From positions 1,302,001 through 1,366,000 of the forward strand of contig NZ_CP123990.1 in NCBI RefSeq assembly GCF_029919115.1: a stretch of 64,000 nucleotides of DNA. The letters run 5' to 3'. This DNA comes from Variovorax paradoxus. GTDB taxonomy: Bacteria; Pseudomonadota; Gammaproteobacteria; Burkholderiales; Burkholderiaceae_C. The translations under genes were made by a program, and so were the position numbers. This document shows, piece by piece, positions 50,264-59,079 of the stretch. The notes beneath the pieces were generated by a model. It did not search any database. It worked only from the letters and a program-made list of their open reading frames with translations, and was not told the DNA's origin. Each line of letters opens with the position of its first letter. The first letter of the stretch is position 1.

Positions 50264-50792
50264 CTCGGGGCGCTTCTGTGTCGTGGAAAAGCGTGAGGAA
50301 AATACAACTCGGTGTTAAAACGCGGCAAATCTAGGACCGCCAAGGCGATCGGGGTTAATTTTATTTATCGGGAGACGCGTAGCGATGCGCTGCGCCAGAG
50401 CCGATGGATTGGAGAGCAGCACAGGCAAGACGCAGCAACCATGCGCCTTGCAGGCCCAAATCGTCTTGTAAGCCACGCCACACGCGGCCTGCGCGACCCC
50501 TGGGCATTGTTCACGCGGCACCGATGGGACGTGTGCCCTATAGAGAAAAATCCCATAGAAATCAATGGTCAACAAAACACTACCTGTAGTGGCTTGTAGA
50601 CCCTCGGCACCCTAGATACGATGGGCCCAGAACGCAGAAAACCGGTCTCCCTGGCAGGGGAGCCGGCTTCTGGCCCAAACTTTTGACGGTTCGGGGGCTG
50701 TGGACCTTGTGAGATCCGGGATAGCAAACTGATCTTCGCACGATCTGCACGTAGAGCCGTTTCTTTTTGTCTATCGGAATCAGGACACTGAA
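50264..50792. other. Intergenic region without convincing gene
   Basis: Short ORFs on both strands have no typical start context or composition. There is a hairpin-rich stretch at about 50633-50675 (CCGG and CTCCC/GGGAG arms) without a T-tract, and AT-richer sequence around 50280-50380. It may be a remnant or hold a small RNA; no call is made. Confidence 0.4.
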
Positions 50793-51101
50793 ATGCAGAT
50801 CGTAATAACCCACGCATCCTATGTGGATGCAAACAAACCGTCGCCGCAGCTCGTCGAACTCGGTGCGATGACCAACGGCAAAGTGGTTTGGCGCTCGACG
50901 GTCGATGAAACCATTGCACGAATTCACGCTGGAATGCGCTTCTTCGTGCTGAACGATGATGAGTTTGTCCCTGTGGAGATCGTGCCCGCTACTGTGCTGC
51001 GCGATGCTTCCTTGCGCACCCCTGCGGACAAGACAACGTTCGAACTGCTGCGCCATTTGCCGCAGCTGCCTATCCTTCAACGGCCTGGCTTGAACTGGTA
51101 G
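50793..51101 (+). CDS. DUF3892-family protein, 102 aa
   Basis: MQIVITHASYVDANKPSPQL at ATG 50793 fits the small DUF3892 pattern (beta start, then IARIHAGMRFFVLNDDEFVPVEIV). The family is of unknown function and occurs singly in accessory regions. Two GC-rich hairpins follow. It is the last prophage gene before attR. Confidence 0.7.
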   Translation: MQIVITHASYVDANKPSPQLVELGAMTNGKVVWRSTVDETIARIHAGMRFFVLNDDEFVPVEIVPATVLRDASLRTPADKTTFELLRHLPQLPILQRPGLNW

Positions 51102-51110
51102 TGATGATGC

Positions 51111-51131
51111 CCGGCCGGCCCCGCCGGCCGG
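51111..51131 (+). terminator. 9-bp GC-rich hairpin after the DUF3892 gene
   Basis: CCGGCCGGC (51111-51119) pairs with GCCGGCCGG (51123-51131) across a 3-nt loop; a second inverted repeat GTGCCCC/GGGGCAC (51144-51150 with 51163-51169) follows, then CTCCTT. Probably the end of the accessory transcript. Confidence 0.5.
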
Positions 51132-51272
51132 TATTCCTCCGAGGTGCCCCTCCGTTCTTGGCGGGGCACTCCTTAGCTGGCGGCGGGTAGAATCCCCCGT
51201 CGCTACGCGCCTAAGTTGGTAGCGACTGGTTGGCGGGTCTTCTATGTCGTTGATTCACAATGGGATTCTTAT

Positions 51273-51322
51273 CCCTTACAAGGCGTAGGTCGGGGGTTCG
51301 AGCCCCTCAGCACCCACCACCA
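51273..51322 (+). repeat. attR core (50-bp direct repeat)
   Basis: Exact copy of 7930-7979, holding the 3' portion of the original host tRNA-Val gene. An 8-bp inverted repeat (GTCGCTAC 51199-51206 with GTAGCGAC 51219-51226) lies just inside the prophage and may be an arm-type site. Confidence 0.95.
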
Positions 51323-51330
51323 CCGATCTA

Positions 51331-51356
51331 AAGGCGAACACAGGTTCGCCTTTTTT
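51331..51356 (+). terminator. Original host terminator of tRNA-Val
   Basis: AAGGCGAAC (51331-51339) pairs with GTTCGCCTT (51344-51352) followed by T's. In the pre-integration chromosome it would have followed the tRNA gene directly. Confidence 0.85.
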
Positions 51357-51394
51357 ATTGCCGTTCGACATCCGTCGCAAGAGAGTGTTCAAGC

Positions 51395-53305
51395 ATGTTT
51401 GATTTCTTCCGCAAGTACAACAAGATCGTCATGATTTTCTTGTTCTTGCTGATCATTCCCTCGTTCGTCCTCTTTGGCGTGGACCGCTACCAGGGCTCCG
51501 GCAATGAGGAAAAGGTTGCGCGCGTCGATGGCCACAACATCACCCGCTCCGAATGGGACGTGCAGCACCGCAATGAGGTCGACCGCATTCGCCAGCAGTC
51601 GCCGAACGTCGATCCGACGCTGCTCGATTCCGATGTGATGCGCTATGCCACGCTGGAGCGCGTGGTGCGCGACCGCGTGCTGGCGGCGGCTGCAGCCAAG
51701 GCGAACATGACCGTTTCCGAAGAGCGGCTGTCCCGCATCTTCGCGCAGGATTCGGGCCTTGCGGCATTCCGCACACCCGACGGAAAGTTCGACCGCGAGA
51801 CCTTTCAGCGCGTGACCGGCCGCACGCCGGAGCAGTACGAAGCCTCGATGCGTGCCGACCTGGCAACGCAGCAGGTGCTGCTGGGCATTTCGGGCACGGC
51901 ATTCACGCCGCCCGCGCTGGCAGCCGCCACCATCAATGCTTTCTACGACAGCCGTGAAATCCAGGTGGCACGCTTCGCTCCGGAGAGCTTCGCGTCGAAG
52001 GTAACGGTCAGCGATGCCGACATCGAGACCTACTACAAGGACCACACGGCGCAGTTCCAGGCCCCAGAGCAGGCCAGCATCGAGTACTTGGTGCTCGACC
52101 TCGAGGCAGCCAAGAAGAACGTGTCGGTGAACGAGGCCGATCTCAAGACCTACTACGAACAGAACAAGGCGCGCTTCGGTACCAAGGAAGAGCGCCGCGC
52201 GAGCCACATTCTCATTACCGCGCCGGCCAGCGCGTCGGCAGCCGACCGCGAAAAGGCCAAGGCAAAAGCGGCGCAGCTGCTGGCCGAAGTGAAGAAGGCT
52301 CCGGCCACATTTGCCGACGTTGCGCGCAAGAACTCTCAAGACCCGGGCTCTGCCGAAAAGGGCGGAGACCTCGATTTCGTGACCCGCGGCGCCATGGTCA
52401 AGCCTTTCGACGATGCGATGTTCGCACTCAAGAAGGGCGACATCAGCGACCTGGTCGAAACCGAGTTCGGCTATCACATCATTCGCCTGACCGACATCAA
52501 GCCTGCCGTGGTGCCCCCGTTCGAGCAGGTGCGCGCCACCATCGAGAACGACGTTCGTGCGCAACAGGCAACGCAGGAGTTCGCAAAGGCCGCGGAAGCC
52601 TTCACCGATGCGGTGTACCAGCAGCCGGACAGCCTCAAGCCCGCGGCTGAAAAGCTGAAGCTCACGATCCAGACGGCCGCCAATGTTGCCCGCACCCCAG
52701 CACCGGGTGCCACCGGCCCGCTGGCAAGCCGTAATTTCCTGAGCGCGTTGTTTGCGCCCGATTCGCTGGAGCGCAAGCAGAACACCGAAGCCATCGAGGT
52801 CGGCTCGAACCAGCTGGCATCTGGCCGCGTAACGCAATATTCGCCCGCACATCCGATTCCCCTGGCCGAAGTCAAAGACAAGATCCGCGCGCAGCTTGTG
52901 ACCGAGCGCGCAGCGGTGCTGGCCAAGACCGAGGGCGAAGCCAAGCTCGCTGCCTGGACCGCAAAGGCCGACGGCGCAACCTTTGGCGCACCGGTCACGG
53001 TTTCGCGCCGCGAATCGAAGAACCAGCCGATCACGGTCATCGATGCCGCGCTGCGCGCGGATGCGTCGAAGCTGCCCGCGCTCGTGGGTGTCGACCTGGG
53101 TACCCAGGGCTATGCAGTGGTTCGCGTGACCAAGGTTGTTCCGCGCACGCCTTCGGCGCCTGAGCAGGCGCAGCAGGAGAACGCGCAGGTCGGCCAATCG
53201 GTGGCCGCTGCGGAGGACGTTGCGTACTACAACATGCTGAAGGAACGCTTCAAGGCCGAGATCCTCGTGCCGAAGCCAGCCGACACGCTGCCGGTCGCAC
53301 GCTGA
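51395..53305 (+). CDS. ppiD: Periplasmic-folding peptidyl-prolyl isomerase PpiD
   Basis: PpiD is an inner-membrane-anchored chaperone near the Sec translocon that helps newly exported proteins fold. The 636-residue protein has an N-terminal anchor ([21 protein letters not shown]), a SurA_N-like chaperone part ([16 protein letters not shown]), a parvulin PPIase domain (~240-345: [15 protein letters not shown] through [14 protein letters not shown]) and a C-terminal helical part. The length is normal for the family. It was separated from tRNA-Val by the prophage. Confidence 0.95.
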   Translation: MFDFFRKYNKIVMIFLFLLIIPSFVLFGVDRYQGSGNEEKVARVDGHNITRSEWDVQHRNEVDRIRQQSPNVDPTLLDSDVMRYATLERVVRDRVLAAAAAKANMTVSEERLSRIFAQDSGLAAFRTPDGKFDRETFQRVTGRTPEQYEASMRADLATQQVLLGISGTAFTPPALAAATINAFYDSREIQVARFAPESFASKVTVSDADIETYYKDHTAQFQAPEQASIEYLVLDLEAAKKNVSVNEADLKTYYEQNKARFGTKEERRASHILITAPASASAADREKAKAKAAQLLAEVKKAPATFADVARKNSQDPGSAEKGGDLDFVTRGAMVKPFDDAMFALKKGDISDLVETEFGYHIIRLTDIKPAVVPPFEQVRATIENDVRAQQATQEFAKAAEAFTDAVYQQPDSLKPAAEKLKLTIQTAANVARTPAPGATGPLASRNFLSALFAPDSLERKQNTEAIEVGSNQLASGRVTQYSPAHPIPLAEVKDKIRAQLVTERAAVLAKTEGEAKLAAWTAKADGATFGAPVTVSRRESKNQPITVIDAALRADASKLPALVGVDLGTQGYAVVRVTKVVPRTPSAPEQAQQENAQVGQSVAAAEDVAYYNMLKERFKAEILVPKPADTLPVAR

Positions 53306-53411
53306 CCTGCACGCGAACGGTGTCGCGTCCGGGTCAGTGGCGCAACGCCGGCCCGGTATTTCGTCGCACGTGGGACAAGCGCGCAATGCGCTTGTCGCCA
53401 GAATCGCGTGC

Positions 53412-54086
53412 ATGGGAACCCTCTACCTCGTGCGCCATGGGCAGGCCAGCTTTGGCGCTGCCGACTACGACAACCTGAGCGAACTCGGGCAAAGGCAGTC
53501 GGTGCGCCTGGGTGAATACTGGCGCGAGCGCGGCATGCATTTCGATGCCGTGATCACCGGCACCCTGAAGCGCCATCGGCAGACCTGGGAGGGCATTGCC
53601 AAGGGGCTCGGACTGGAGCGCGATGACGTGCTCCCGTGGCCGGGGCTCAACGAGTACGACAGCGAAGCCGTCATTGCCACCATCCATGAAGGCAAGCTCG
53701 AAAAGCCGGACACGCCCGAGATGTACCGGCATCACTTTCGTCTTTTGCGCGACGGGCTGGGTGCCTGGATGCAAGGCAAGACCCGACCCGCCGGCATGCC
53801 GAGCTATGTGGACTTTCTGGCGGGGGTGACCACTGCGCTCGACCACGTGCGCGATCGGCACCATGGCGCCAAGGTGCTGGTGGTGTCGAGCGGCGGGCCG
53901 ATCAGCACGGCGGTTGGGCACGTGCTTGGCACCAGCCCCGAGACCACCATCGAACTCAATCTTCGTATTCGCAATACCGCGGTAACGGAGTTTGCATTTA
54001 CGCCCAAGCGCCACATGCTCGTGACGTACAACACGCTGCCGCATCTGGATGCCCCAGCCTACGAAGGCTGGATCACATACGCCTGA
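53412..54086 (+). CDS. Histidine phosphatase family protein
   Basis: A 224-residue phosphoglycerate-mutase-superfamily protein: LYLVRHGQASF (RHG motif, catalytic His 8), ITGTLKRHRQTWEGI and KVLVVSSGGPISTAVG (second catalytic region; usual SHGG is SSGG). The frame is open to a GTG at 53337, but the ATG at 53412 begins with the characteristic strand. Substrate unknown; the family dephosphorylates sugars, nucleotides or proteins. Confidence 0.9.
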   Translation: MGTLYLVRHGQASFGAADYDNLSELGQRQSVRLGEYWRERGMHFDAVITGTLKRHRQTWEGIAKGLGLERDDVLPWPGLNEYDSEAVIATIHEGKLEKPDTPEMYRHHFRLLRDGLGAWMQGKTRPAGMPSYVDFLAGVTTALDHVRDRHHGAKVLVVSSGGPISTAVGHVLGTSPETTIELNLRIRNTAVTEFAFTPKRHMLVTYNTLPHLDAPAYEGWITYA

Positions 54087-54116
54087 CAACCCGCCCGAAA
54101 GGGCGCCCAGCGTCGG

Positions 54117-54449
54117 TCAGGCCTGCCAGACGCCGTAGCCGTTCGCCCGCAGCCTGATGCCGAGTTCGACCTCCATCGAGCGCGCATCTTCGTAGCTCAA
54201 GGGGTTGTAGCGTTCGTAGAGCGCCGGCAACAGCCGAAGGCCGAACTCCTGCACGAAGCTGTTCGCCTGTATACCGGCCTTGTGCTTGTCGAAGCGGATG
54301 TCGGGGTCGAGGCCCGTCATTCCGACATAGACGAAAGGCTTGCCGAGTTGATAGTCGGGATTGGCCCGCCTGAAGCGGCCGTGGTTCCATACGCGGTCGT
54401 CGAGCTCGACCACGTAGACATGATGCTTGGCTCTTGTTTTGCGCGGCAT
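54117..54449 (-). CDS. GIY-YIG-like protein, 110 aa
   Basis: MPRKTRAKHHVYVVELDDRV at ATG 54449. HVYVVELDDRVW...YVGMTGLDPDIRFDKHKAG has the VYV...YVG and R..H pattern of small GIY-YIG proteins, and the final Glu is possibly in the SMEVELGIRL region. The family includes predicted nucleases and adaptors. The stretch reading through to 54584 has no start support and is not used. Confidence 0.65.
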   Translation of the reverse strand: MPRKTRAKHHVYVVELDDRVWNHGRFRRANPDYQLGKPFVYVGMTGLDPDIRFDKHKAGIQANSFVQEFGLRLLPALYERYNPLSYEDARSMEVELGIRLRANGYGVWQA

Positions 54450-54468
54450 CAGTGCGCACTGCCCGGAA

Positions 54469-54717
54469 TCAGCTCTTGCGCTTGATGAGGCCGTACAGGA
54501 TGAGCAGCACGATCGCGCCGAGCACCGAAGCGATGAAGCCGGCCCCCTGGCCCGCGGTATACCAGCCCATGGCCTGGCCGACATAGGTCACGATCAATGA
54601 ACCCGCAACGCCGATCAACGTGGTCACGATGAAGCCCGCGGAATCGTCGCCCGGCTTGACGGCCCGCGCAACGAGACCCACGATGAACCCGATCAGAATA
54701 GTCCAGACGATGCTCAT
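54469..54717 (-). CDS. GlsB/YeaQ/YmgE-family membrane protein
   Basis: An 82-residue protein with three hydrophobic helices: WTILIGFIVGLVARAV, GFIVTTLIGVAGSLIVTYVGQA and GFIASVLGAIVLLILYGLI. The G-rich family (transglycosylase-associated protein) is linked to stress resistance in enteric bacteria; function here is unknown. ATG 54717 has AAAGGAAAT upstream. Confidence 0.9.
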   Translation of the reverse strand: MSIVWTILIGFIVGLVARAVKPGDDSAGFIVTTLIGVAGSLIVTYVGQAMGWYTAGQGAGFIASVLGAIVLLILYGLIKRKS

Positions 54718-54929
54718 GAAGAATTTCCTTTGGCGGTGAATTGAAGTCAAGCGGTAAAAGCGTGCCCGGTTGATTCGGGGCGACGATCATGATAGCGGAG
54801 CAAAACCGGCGCCAAGAACAGGAAAGTACATCGGGTCGGGGATCGAGGAATTTGACGCGGACTACAGCCATCTCTCGCTTGCAGCCGAGTCCTACAGGGT
54901 GAACCGGCGCGCGGGGCTATACCGGAACC

Positions 54930-55562
54930 ATGCTCGAAAAATTGCCTGAAGTCATCGGCCATGCATTGCACGGCATGCGTGCGGGTCTGGACAAGATCGT
55001 TTTCAACACGCTCGGCATGCGGCAGGGGATGGCATCCATCGCGCTGACCAGCGTGGCTTTCGTGGACCATGGCCCGCTGCCTTCGCGCCATACGGCCGAC
55101 GGCGAAGGCCTGTCGCCGCCGCTGCAATGGGCCGACCTGCCGGCGGAAACAACCTCGCTGGTGCTCGTGGTGGAGGATGCCGATTCTCCGACTCCGAATC
55201 CGCTGGTGCATGCGATCGTCGTGGGGCTGCGGCCGAGCGACGGCCAACTCGACGAGGCTGCCATTCCCAGCCGCGACAACGAAGGCGCCGCCGGCCTGCA
55301 TGTCGGGCGCAACTCCGGGCTGCAGGCCGCATGGCTCCCGCCAGATCCTCCGCCTGGGCACGGTGCGCATCGCTACGCTTTTCAGTTGTTCGCGCTCGGC
55401 AGCGCACCGCCGTTTTCCTCCGCGCCTGGCCGCGACGAGATCTTCGAAGCGCTGCGCGAGCATGCGCTCGCCAGCGGCCTGCTGATCGGCACCTGCGAAA
55501 GGCCGGATGGCTCGGTCAAGATCGAGAAGGCTGCGCCGGCGGGCCCTTTGGCAGCGGGTTGA
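54930..55562 (+). CDS. YbhB/YbcL-family Raf-kinase-inhibitor-like protein
   Basis: A 210-residue PEBP-fold protein: FVDHGPLPSRHTADGEGLSPPLQW at the ligand-binding entrance, VLVVEDADSPTPNPLVHAIV with the conserved DPD-like/H motif, and PPPGHGAHRYAFQLFAL. The 30-residue N-terminal extension (MLEKLPEVIGHALHGMRAGLDKIV) is a feature of some Variovorax-type homologues. Function in bacteria is unknown. Confidence 0.85.
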   Translation: MLEKLPEVIGHALHGMRAGLDKIVFNTLGMRQGMASIALTSVAFVDHGPLPSRHTADGEGLSPPLQWADLPAETTSLVLVVEDADSPTPNPLVHAIVVGLRPSDGQLDEAAIPSRDNEGAAGLHVGRNSGLQAAWLPPDPPPGHGAHRYAFQLFALGSAPPFSSAPGRDEIFEALREHALASGLLIGTCERPDGSVKIEKAAPAGPLAAG

Positions 55563-55635
55563 ACAGTTTTCAAGCGTCTTTGAATGCCCCGGTGTCGAAA
55601 ACGCCGGTTTTTGACGCTACAATTGCGGGCTCTTC

Positions 55636-55712
55636 GGTGGCTGTAGCTCAGCTGGTAGAGTCCCAGATTGTGATTCTGGTCGTCGTGGGTTCGAGTCCCA
55701 TCAGCCACCCCA
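55636..55712 (+). tRNA. tRNA-His (anticodon GTG)
   Basis: A 77-nt cloverleaf with the extra G-1 (55636) opposite C73, acceptor GTGGCTG/CAGCCAC, anticodon loop TTGTGAT (GTG), T loop TTCGAGT and encoded CCA at 55710-55712. TACAAT (55618-55623) upstream may be its -10 element. Confidence 0.97.
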
Positions 55713-55926
55713 ATACTTTCCCTGACTGCTATTGCGCAATAGCGTCCGAGGGACATCGACGCCGGGCCAGTCCCGGCGTTGTCATTTCCGGCTCTTGTTG
55801 CCGTTGGGGCTTGACCCCTTGTATTCCCCCTTTTTATTCGATAAAAGCGTCCCGCGCTGGTGCTTTTTCCATTGTGCGCCGCCGCGAGCCGCCGATGCAT
55901 CTCGGGTTTTTCTTGCAGCGGCATGC

Positions 55927-55954
55927 TTGTTTTAAATTGGAATTGAATTAAAAT
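55927..55954 (+). promoter_or_regulatory. Promoter of the H-NS-family gene
   Basis: TTGTTT (55927-55932), a 16-bp AT-rich spacer and TAAAAT (55949-55954). The start codon is 32 bp further, after CAGGAG. The sequence is notably AT-rich for this genome, as autoregulated H-NS promoters usually are. The rest of the 273-bp gap after tRNA-His has no recognised gene. Confidence 0.6.
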
Positions 55955-55985
55955 CCGCCCCGTTTCCAATTTTCAGGAGTCCACA

Positions 55986-56330
55986 ATGGCTTCGACCCTT
56001 GCCGATATCAATTCCCAGATCAAGAAGCACGACGAACTGATTGCGCAATTGCGCAAGCAGGCGGAAGACCTTCGCAACCAAGAACGTGCGGGCGTCATTG
56101 AAGAGGTGCGCAAGAAGATCGCCGAATACGGTTTGACCGCTTCCGATCTGAAACTCAGCGCACGCGGTGGGTCGGTCAAGCGCGGCAACGCGGCTCCCGG
56201 AACCAAGTCTGCGGCCAAATACCGCGGCCCGAGCGGCGAAACCTGGTCTGGTGGCCGTGGCCGCAAGCCGCGTTGGGTTACCGAAGCCCTGGCAGCCGGC
56301 AAGTCGCTTTCCGAGTTCGAGATCAAGTAA
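55986..56330 (+). CDS. H-NS histone-family protein
   Basis: A 114-residue xenogeneic-silencer-type protein. An N-terminal coiled coil for oligomerisation (LADINSQIKKHDELIAQLRKQAEDLRNQE and VIEEVRKKIAEYGL), a basic linker, and the C-terminal DNA-binding motif KYRGPSGETWSGGRGRKPRW with the RGRKP AT-hook-like loop. H-NS proteins silence AT-rich foreign DNA such as the AT-richer module in the prophage. A strong bidirectional terminator follows. Confidence 0.93.
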   Translation: MASTLADINSQIKKHDELIAQLRKQAEDLRNQERAGVIEEVRKKIAEYGLTASDLKLSARGGSVKRGNAAPGTKSAAKYRGPSGETWSGGRGRKPRWVTEALAAGKSLSEFEIK

Positions 56331-56350
56331 ACGTCCCACCAGGGCGTTCG

Positions 56351-56389
56351 CCAATAAAAAAGCCCGCGGATGCGGGCTTTTTTTATTGG
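56351..56389 (+). terminator. Strong bidirectional terminator after the H-NS gene
   Basis: CCAATAAAAAAGCCCGC (56351-56367) and its complement (through 56389) form a long stem with a 4-nt GGAT loop and A/T flanks on both sides, so it can end both the H-NS transcript and the convergent quinone-oxidoreductase transcript. Confidence 0.9.
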
Positions 56390-56418
56390 GTGCGTGGAAC
56401 CAACCGGGCGCAGCGCGC

Positions 56419-57405
56419 TCAGTTCACCATGACAAGTTTTCCTTTCACCCCGCGTGAGCCCATGTGGGCGTAGGCCGCTTTCAATTCCGCCATCGGCATC
56501 GTGCTGTCGATCACGGGCTTGATCTTTCCCTGGCCGTACCACTGCGCCAATTCAGCCATCATTTGTGCATTGGCCTTGGGCTCGCGCTTGGCGAAATCGC
56601 CCCAGAACACGCCGACCAGCGACGCGCCTTTCAGCAGCGTCAGATTCAATGGCAGCGATGGAATCGGACCCGAGGCAAAGCCGACCACCAAATAGCGGCC
56701 GCGCCAGCCGATCGAGCGAAATGCCGGCTCGGCAAAATCACCGCCCACGGGGTCGTAAATGATGTCGGGGCCCTTGCCATCGGTTGCAGCCTTGATGGCA
56801 TCGCGAAAACCGTTTGGAAGTGCGTGCGTCGTGTAGTTGATGGTGGCGTCGGCCCCAATGGAGCGGCAGAGCTCGCATTTCTCGTCGGTAGAGGCGGCGG
56901 CAATCACCTTTGCGCCGGCCGCCTTTGCAATTTGTATGGCCGCGGTGCCGACCCCGCCCGCTGCGCCAAGCACGAGCACGGTTTCGCCGGCTTTCAGTTG
57001 CGCCCGGTCCATCAGTGCATGCCACGATGTGGCATAGATCATGATGAACGCCGCCGCGTCGACGTGGCCGAAGCCTTCCGGCAACGGCATGCAAAGCGCT
57101 GCCGGCGCCAGGGTATGGGTTGCGAAGCCACCGGTGCCCGAAAGGCACGCCACGTTCTGTCCGACAGAAAGGTGAGTCACGCCTTCGCCCACCGCCTGGA
57201 CGATGCCGGCATATTCCGAGCCGGGCACAAACGGCAGGGGCGGCTTGATCTGGTATTTGTTCTGGACGATCAGCAGATCGGGAAAATTGAGGCTGGCGGC
57301 CCTGATTTCGATCAGCACCTGGCCCGGACCCGGCGTTGGTGTGGGCAGTTCTTTCCAGGTCAGCGCATCGACGCCGGTGGGGTTTTCGCAAAGCCATGCG
57401 TGCAT
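56419..57405 (-). CDS. NADPH:quinone oxidoreductase / zinc-binding-dehydrogenase-family protein
   Basis: A 328-residue MDR-family reductase of the QOR type: an N-terminal GroES-like domain (GQVLIEIRAASLNFPDLLIVQNKYQ, PPLPFVPGSEYAGIV) and a Rossmann domain with VLVLGAAGGVGTAAIQIAKAAGAKVIAAAS. Cysteine ligands for zinc are absent, as in quinone reductases. AAGGAGACC precedes ATG 57405. It probably reduces quinones or enones. Confidence 0.92.
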   Translation of the reverse strand: MHAWLCENPTGVDALTWKELPTPTPGPGQVLIEIRAASLNFPDLLIVQNKYQIKPPLPFVPGSEYAGIVQAVGEGVTHLSVGQNVACLSGTGGFATHTLAPAALCMPLPEGFGHVDAAAFIMIYATSWHALMDRAQLKAGETVLVLGAAGGVGTAAIQIAKAAGAKVIAAASTDEKCELCRSIGADATINYTTHALPNGFRDAIKAATDGKGPDIIYDPVGGDFAEPAFRSIGWRGRYLVVGFASGPIPSLPLNLTLLKGASLVGVFWGDFAKREPKANAQMMAELAQWYGQGKIKPVIDSTMPMAELKAAYAHMGSRGVKGKLVMVN

Positions 57406-57533
57406 GCTCGGGTCTCCTTGGATGAGTCGTGTGAGGGCAATGAATGCGAGGCGATGATAGGGGGCTCGGCAGGGCGCCGTTGTCCCTGCTGCGACGCACC
57501 CGCCGCCTACAATCCGGGACACCGAAAAGCACC

Positions 57534-58292
57534 ATGAAGATACTTATTTCCAACGACGATGGCTTTCAGGCACCGGGCATCGTCGCATTGCACGACGCCT
57601 TGAAAGACATCGCCGATGTCGAGGTGGTTGCACCCGAGCACAACAACAGCGCCAAGTCGAATGCGCTCACCCTGGCCGCGCCGCTTTACGTGCACAAGGC
57701 GCACAACGGTTTTCGCTACGTGACGGGCACGCCCGCAGATTGCGTTCATATCGCGCTCAAGGGACTGCTCGACTATCGGCCCGACCTGGTGGTGTCCGGC
57801 ATCAACAACGGCGCCAACATGGGCGACGACACCATCTACTCGGGCACCGTCGGAGCCGCGATGGAGGCGTACCTGTTCGGCATTCCGGCCATTGCGTTCT
57901 CGCAAATCGAAAAGGGCTGGGCGCATGTCGATGCGGCTGCGCAGGTGGCGCGCAAGCTGGTGCAGCAGATCGAGCGCGAGCGCCTGATCGATGGCGGAGC
58001 CTTCCTGCTCAACGTGAATGTGCCGAACCGGCCCCTGGAGGAGCTCAAGCCGACCAAGGTTTGCAGGCTAGGCCGTCGCCACGCGGCAGAAAAGGTAATT
58101 ACGCAGGAAAGCCCGCGCGGCGACACGATGTACTGGATTGCAGGCGCTGGCAGCGCCAAGGACAGCGGCGAGGGCACCGACTTCTACGCAACCGCTGCCG
58201 GCCATGTCGCGTTGACGCCGCTGCAGATCGACCTGACCGACCACGCCAATCTGGGCCAATGGCGCGAGACGGTTGCCCGTCTGGGCAATTGA
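57534..58292 (+). CDS. surE: 5'/3'-nucleotidase SurE
   Basis: SurE is a metal-dependent nucleotidase for nucleoside monophosphates, linked to stationary-phase survival. The 252-residue product has ILISNDDGFQAPGI (metal-binding DD), PEHNNSAKSNALT, VTGTPADCVHIAL and VVSGINNGANMGDDTIYSGTVGAAME. Its end is 2 bp from pcm, starting the classic surE-pcm-nlpD-rpoS cluster. Confidence 0.97.
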   Translation: MKILISNDDGFQAPGIVALHDALKDIADVEVVAPEHNNSAKSNALTLAAPLYVHKAHNGFRYVTGTPADCVHIALKGLLDYRPDLVVSGINNGANMGDDTIYSGTVGAAMEAYLFGIPAIAFSQIEKGWAHVDAAAQVARKLVQQIERERLIDGGAFLLNVNVPNRPLEELKPTKVCRLGRRHAAEKVITQESPRGDTMYWIAGAGSAKDSGEGTDFYATAAGHVALTPLQIDLTDHANLGQWRETVARLGN

Positions 58293-58294
58293 GC

Positions 58295-59068
58295 ATGGCC
58301 ACGCAACGGCCTGGTTTTCCTGTTCGCCTGACACCCACCGCTTCGGCCGCCACGAGGGGGCGCATGCCCGCCGTGCCGGCAAAGCCGATGGTGCCGGCCA
58401 CGCCTTCGATGGCCTCCGACGCCGTGCGCGCGCGCATGGTGCAGAAACTCGCCGCCCAAGGCATCACCGACCCTCGCGTGCTGCGCGCGCTGGGCGCGGT
58501 GGAGCGGCATCGTTTTGTCGACAGCGCACTGGTCAACCAGGCGTATGAAGACACAAGCCTGCCGATCGGCCTGGGACAGACCATTTCCAAACCCAGTGTG
58601 GTGGCTCGCATGATCGAGCTTCTGCTGGGTGCGCCTGCACTCGCAGGCAAGCCGCAAGACCGCCTTGGCCGCGTGCTCGAGATCGGCACCGGTTGCGGCT
58701 ACCAGGCCGCGGTGCTGAACCACGTGGCCACGGAGGTCTACAGCATCGAGCGCTTGCGCGGGCTGCACGAGCGTGCCCGCGCCAACCTGCGGCACTTCCG
58801 GCTCGCCACCGTGCACCTCATGCTCGGCGACGGCATGGTCGGGTACGCCAAGGGGGCGCCTTACGCAGGAATCATCGCCGCAGCAGGCGGCGAAGCGGTC
58901 CCGCAGGCCTGGACCGATCAACTCGCCGTGGGCGGGCGCATCGTCGCGCCCACGCAATCGGCGGGGGGCGGACAGGCCCTCGTCGTCATCGATAAAACCG
59001 CCCGTGGACTGGAGCGCCGCATTCTTGAGGCGGTTCACTTTGTCCCCCTAAAATCGGGCATCGCTTGA
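58295..59068 (+). CDS. pcm: Protein-L-isoaspartate O-methyltransferase
   Basis: It repairs isoaspartyl residues in damaged proteins using SAM. The 257-residue product has a ~40-residue extended N terminus (MATQRPGFPVRLTPTASAAT), then the family core: VERHRFVDSALVNQAYEDTSLPIGLGQTISKP and the SAM-binding VLEIGTGCGYQAAVL, EVYSIERL and LMLGDGMVGY. It overlaps a longer nlpD frame. Confidence 0.96.
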   Translation: MATQRPGFPVRLTPTASAATRGRMPAVPAKPMVPATPSMASDAVRARMVQKLAAQGITDPRVLRALGAVERHRFVDSALVNQAYEDTSLPIGLGQTISKPSVVARMIELLLGAPALAGKPQDRLGRVLEIGTGCGYQAAVLNHVATEVYSIERLRGLHERARANLRHFRLATVHLMLGDGMVGYAKGAPYAGIIAAAGGEAVPQAWTDQLAVGGRIVAPTQSAGGGQALVVIDKTARGLERRILEAVHFVPLKSGIA

Positions 59069-59079
59069 AGGAACAACAC

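Larger units (their letters stand above)
7930..51322. mobile_element. Complete-looking lambdoid-style siphoviral prophage in tRNA-Val
   Basis: The element is bounded by 50-bp att repeats and is 43.3 kb from core to core. It carries modules in the expected order: integrase/excisionase, leftward early operon, repressor/cro switch, CII-like and replication genes, packaging (Nu1/GpA), head, tail, lysis, then accessory cargo. The tail modules (tape measure, tail tube, no sheath) indicate a long non-contractile tail. The structural genes look intact. The lesions seen are a frameshift in the HD phosphohydrolase gene and an IS insertion in a promoter region near 47.25 kb, neither obviously fatal for lytic growth. 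Confidence 0.93.

Noticed and set aside
51199..51272. Partial tRNA-like sequence (AAGTTGGTAGCG) just before attR
   Set aside because: Only a D-loop-like word is similar; no cloverleaf forms and the host tRNA is complete at the left end.
51389..53413. 674-residue minus-strand ORF opposite ppiD
   Set aside because: Shadow of ppiD with Leu/Arg/His-rich composition.
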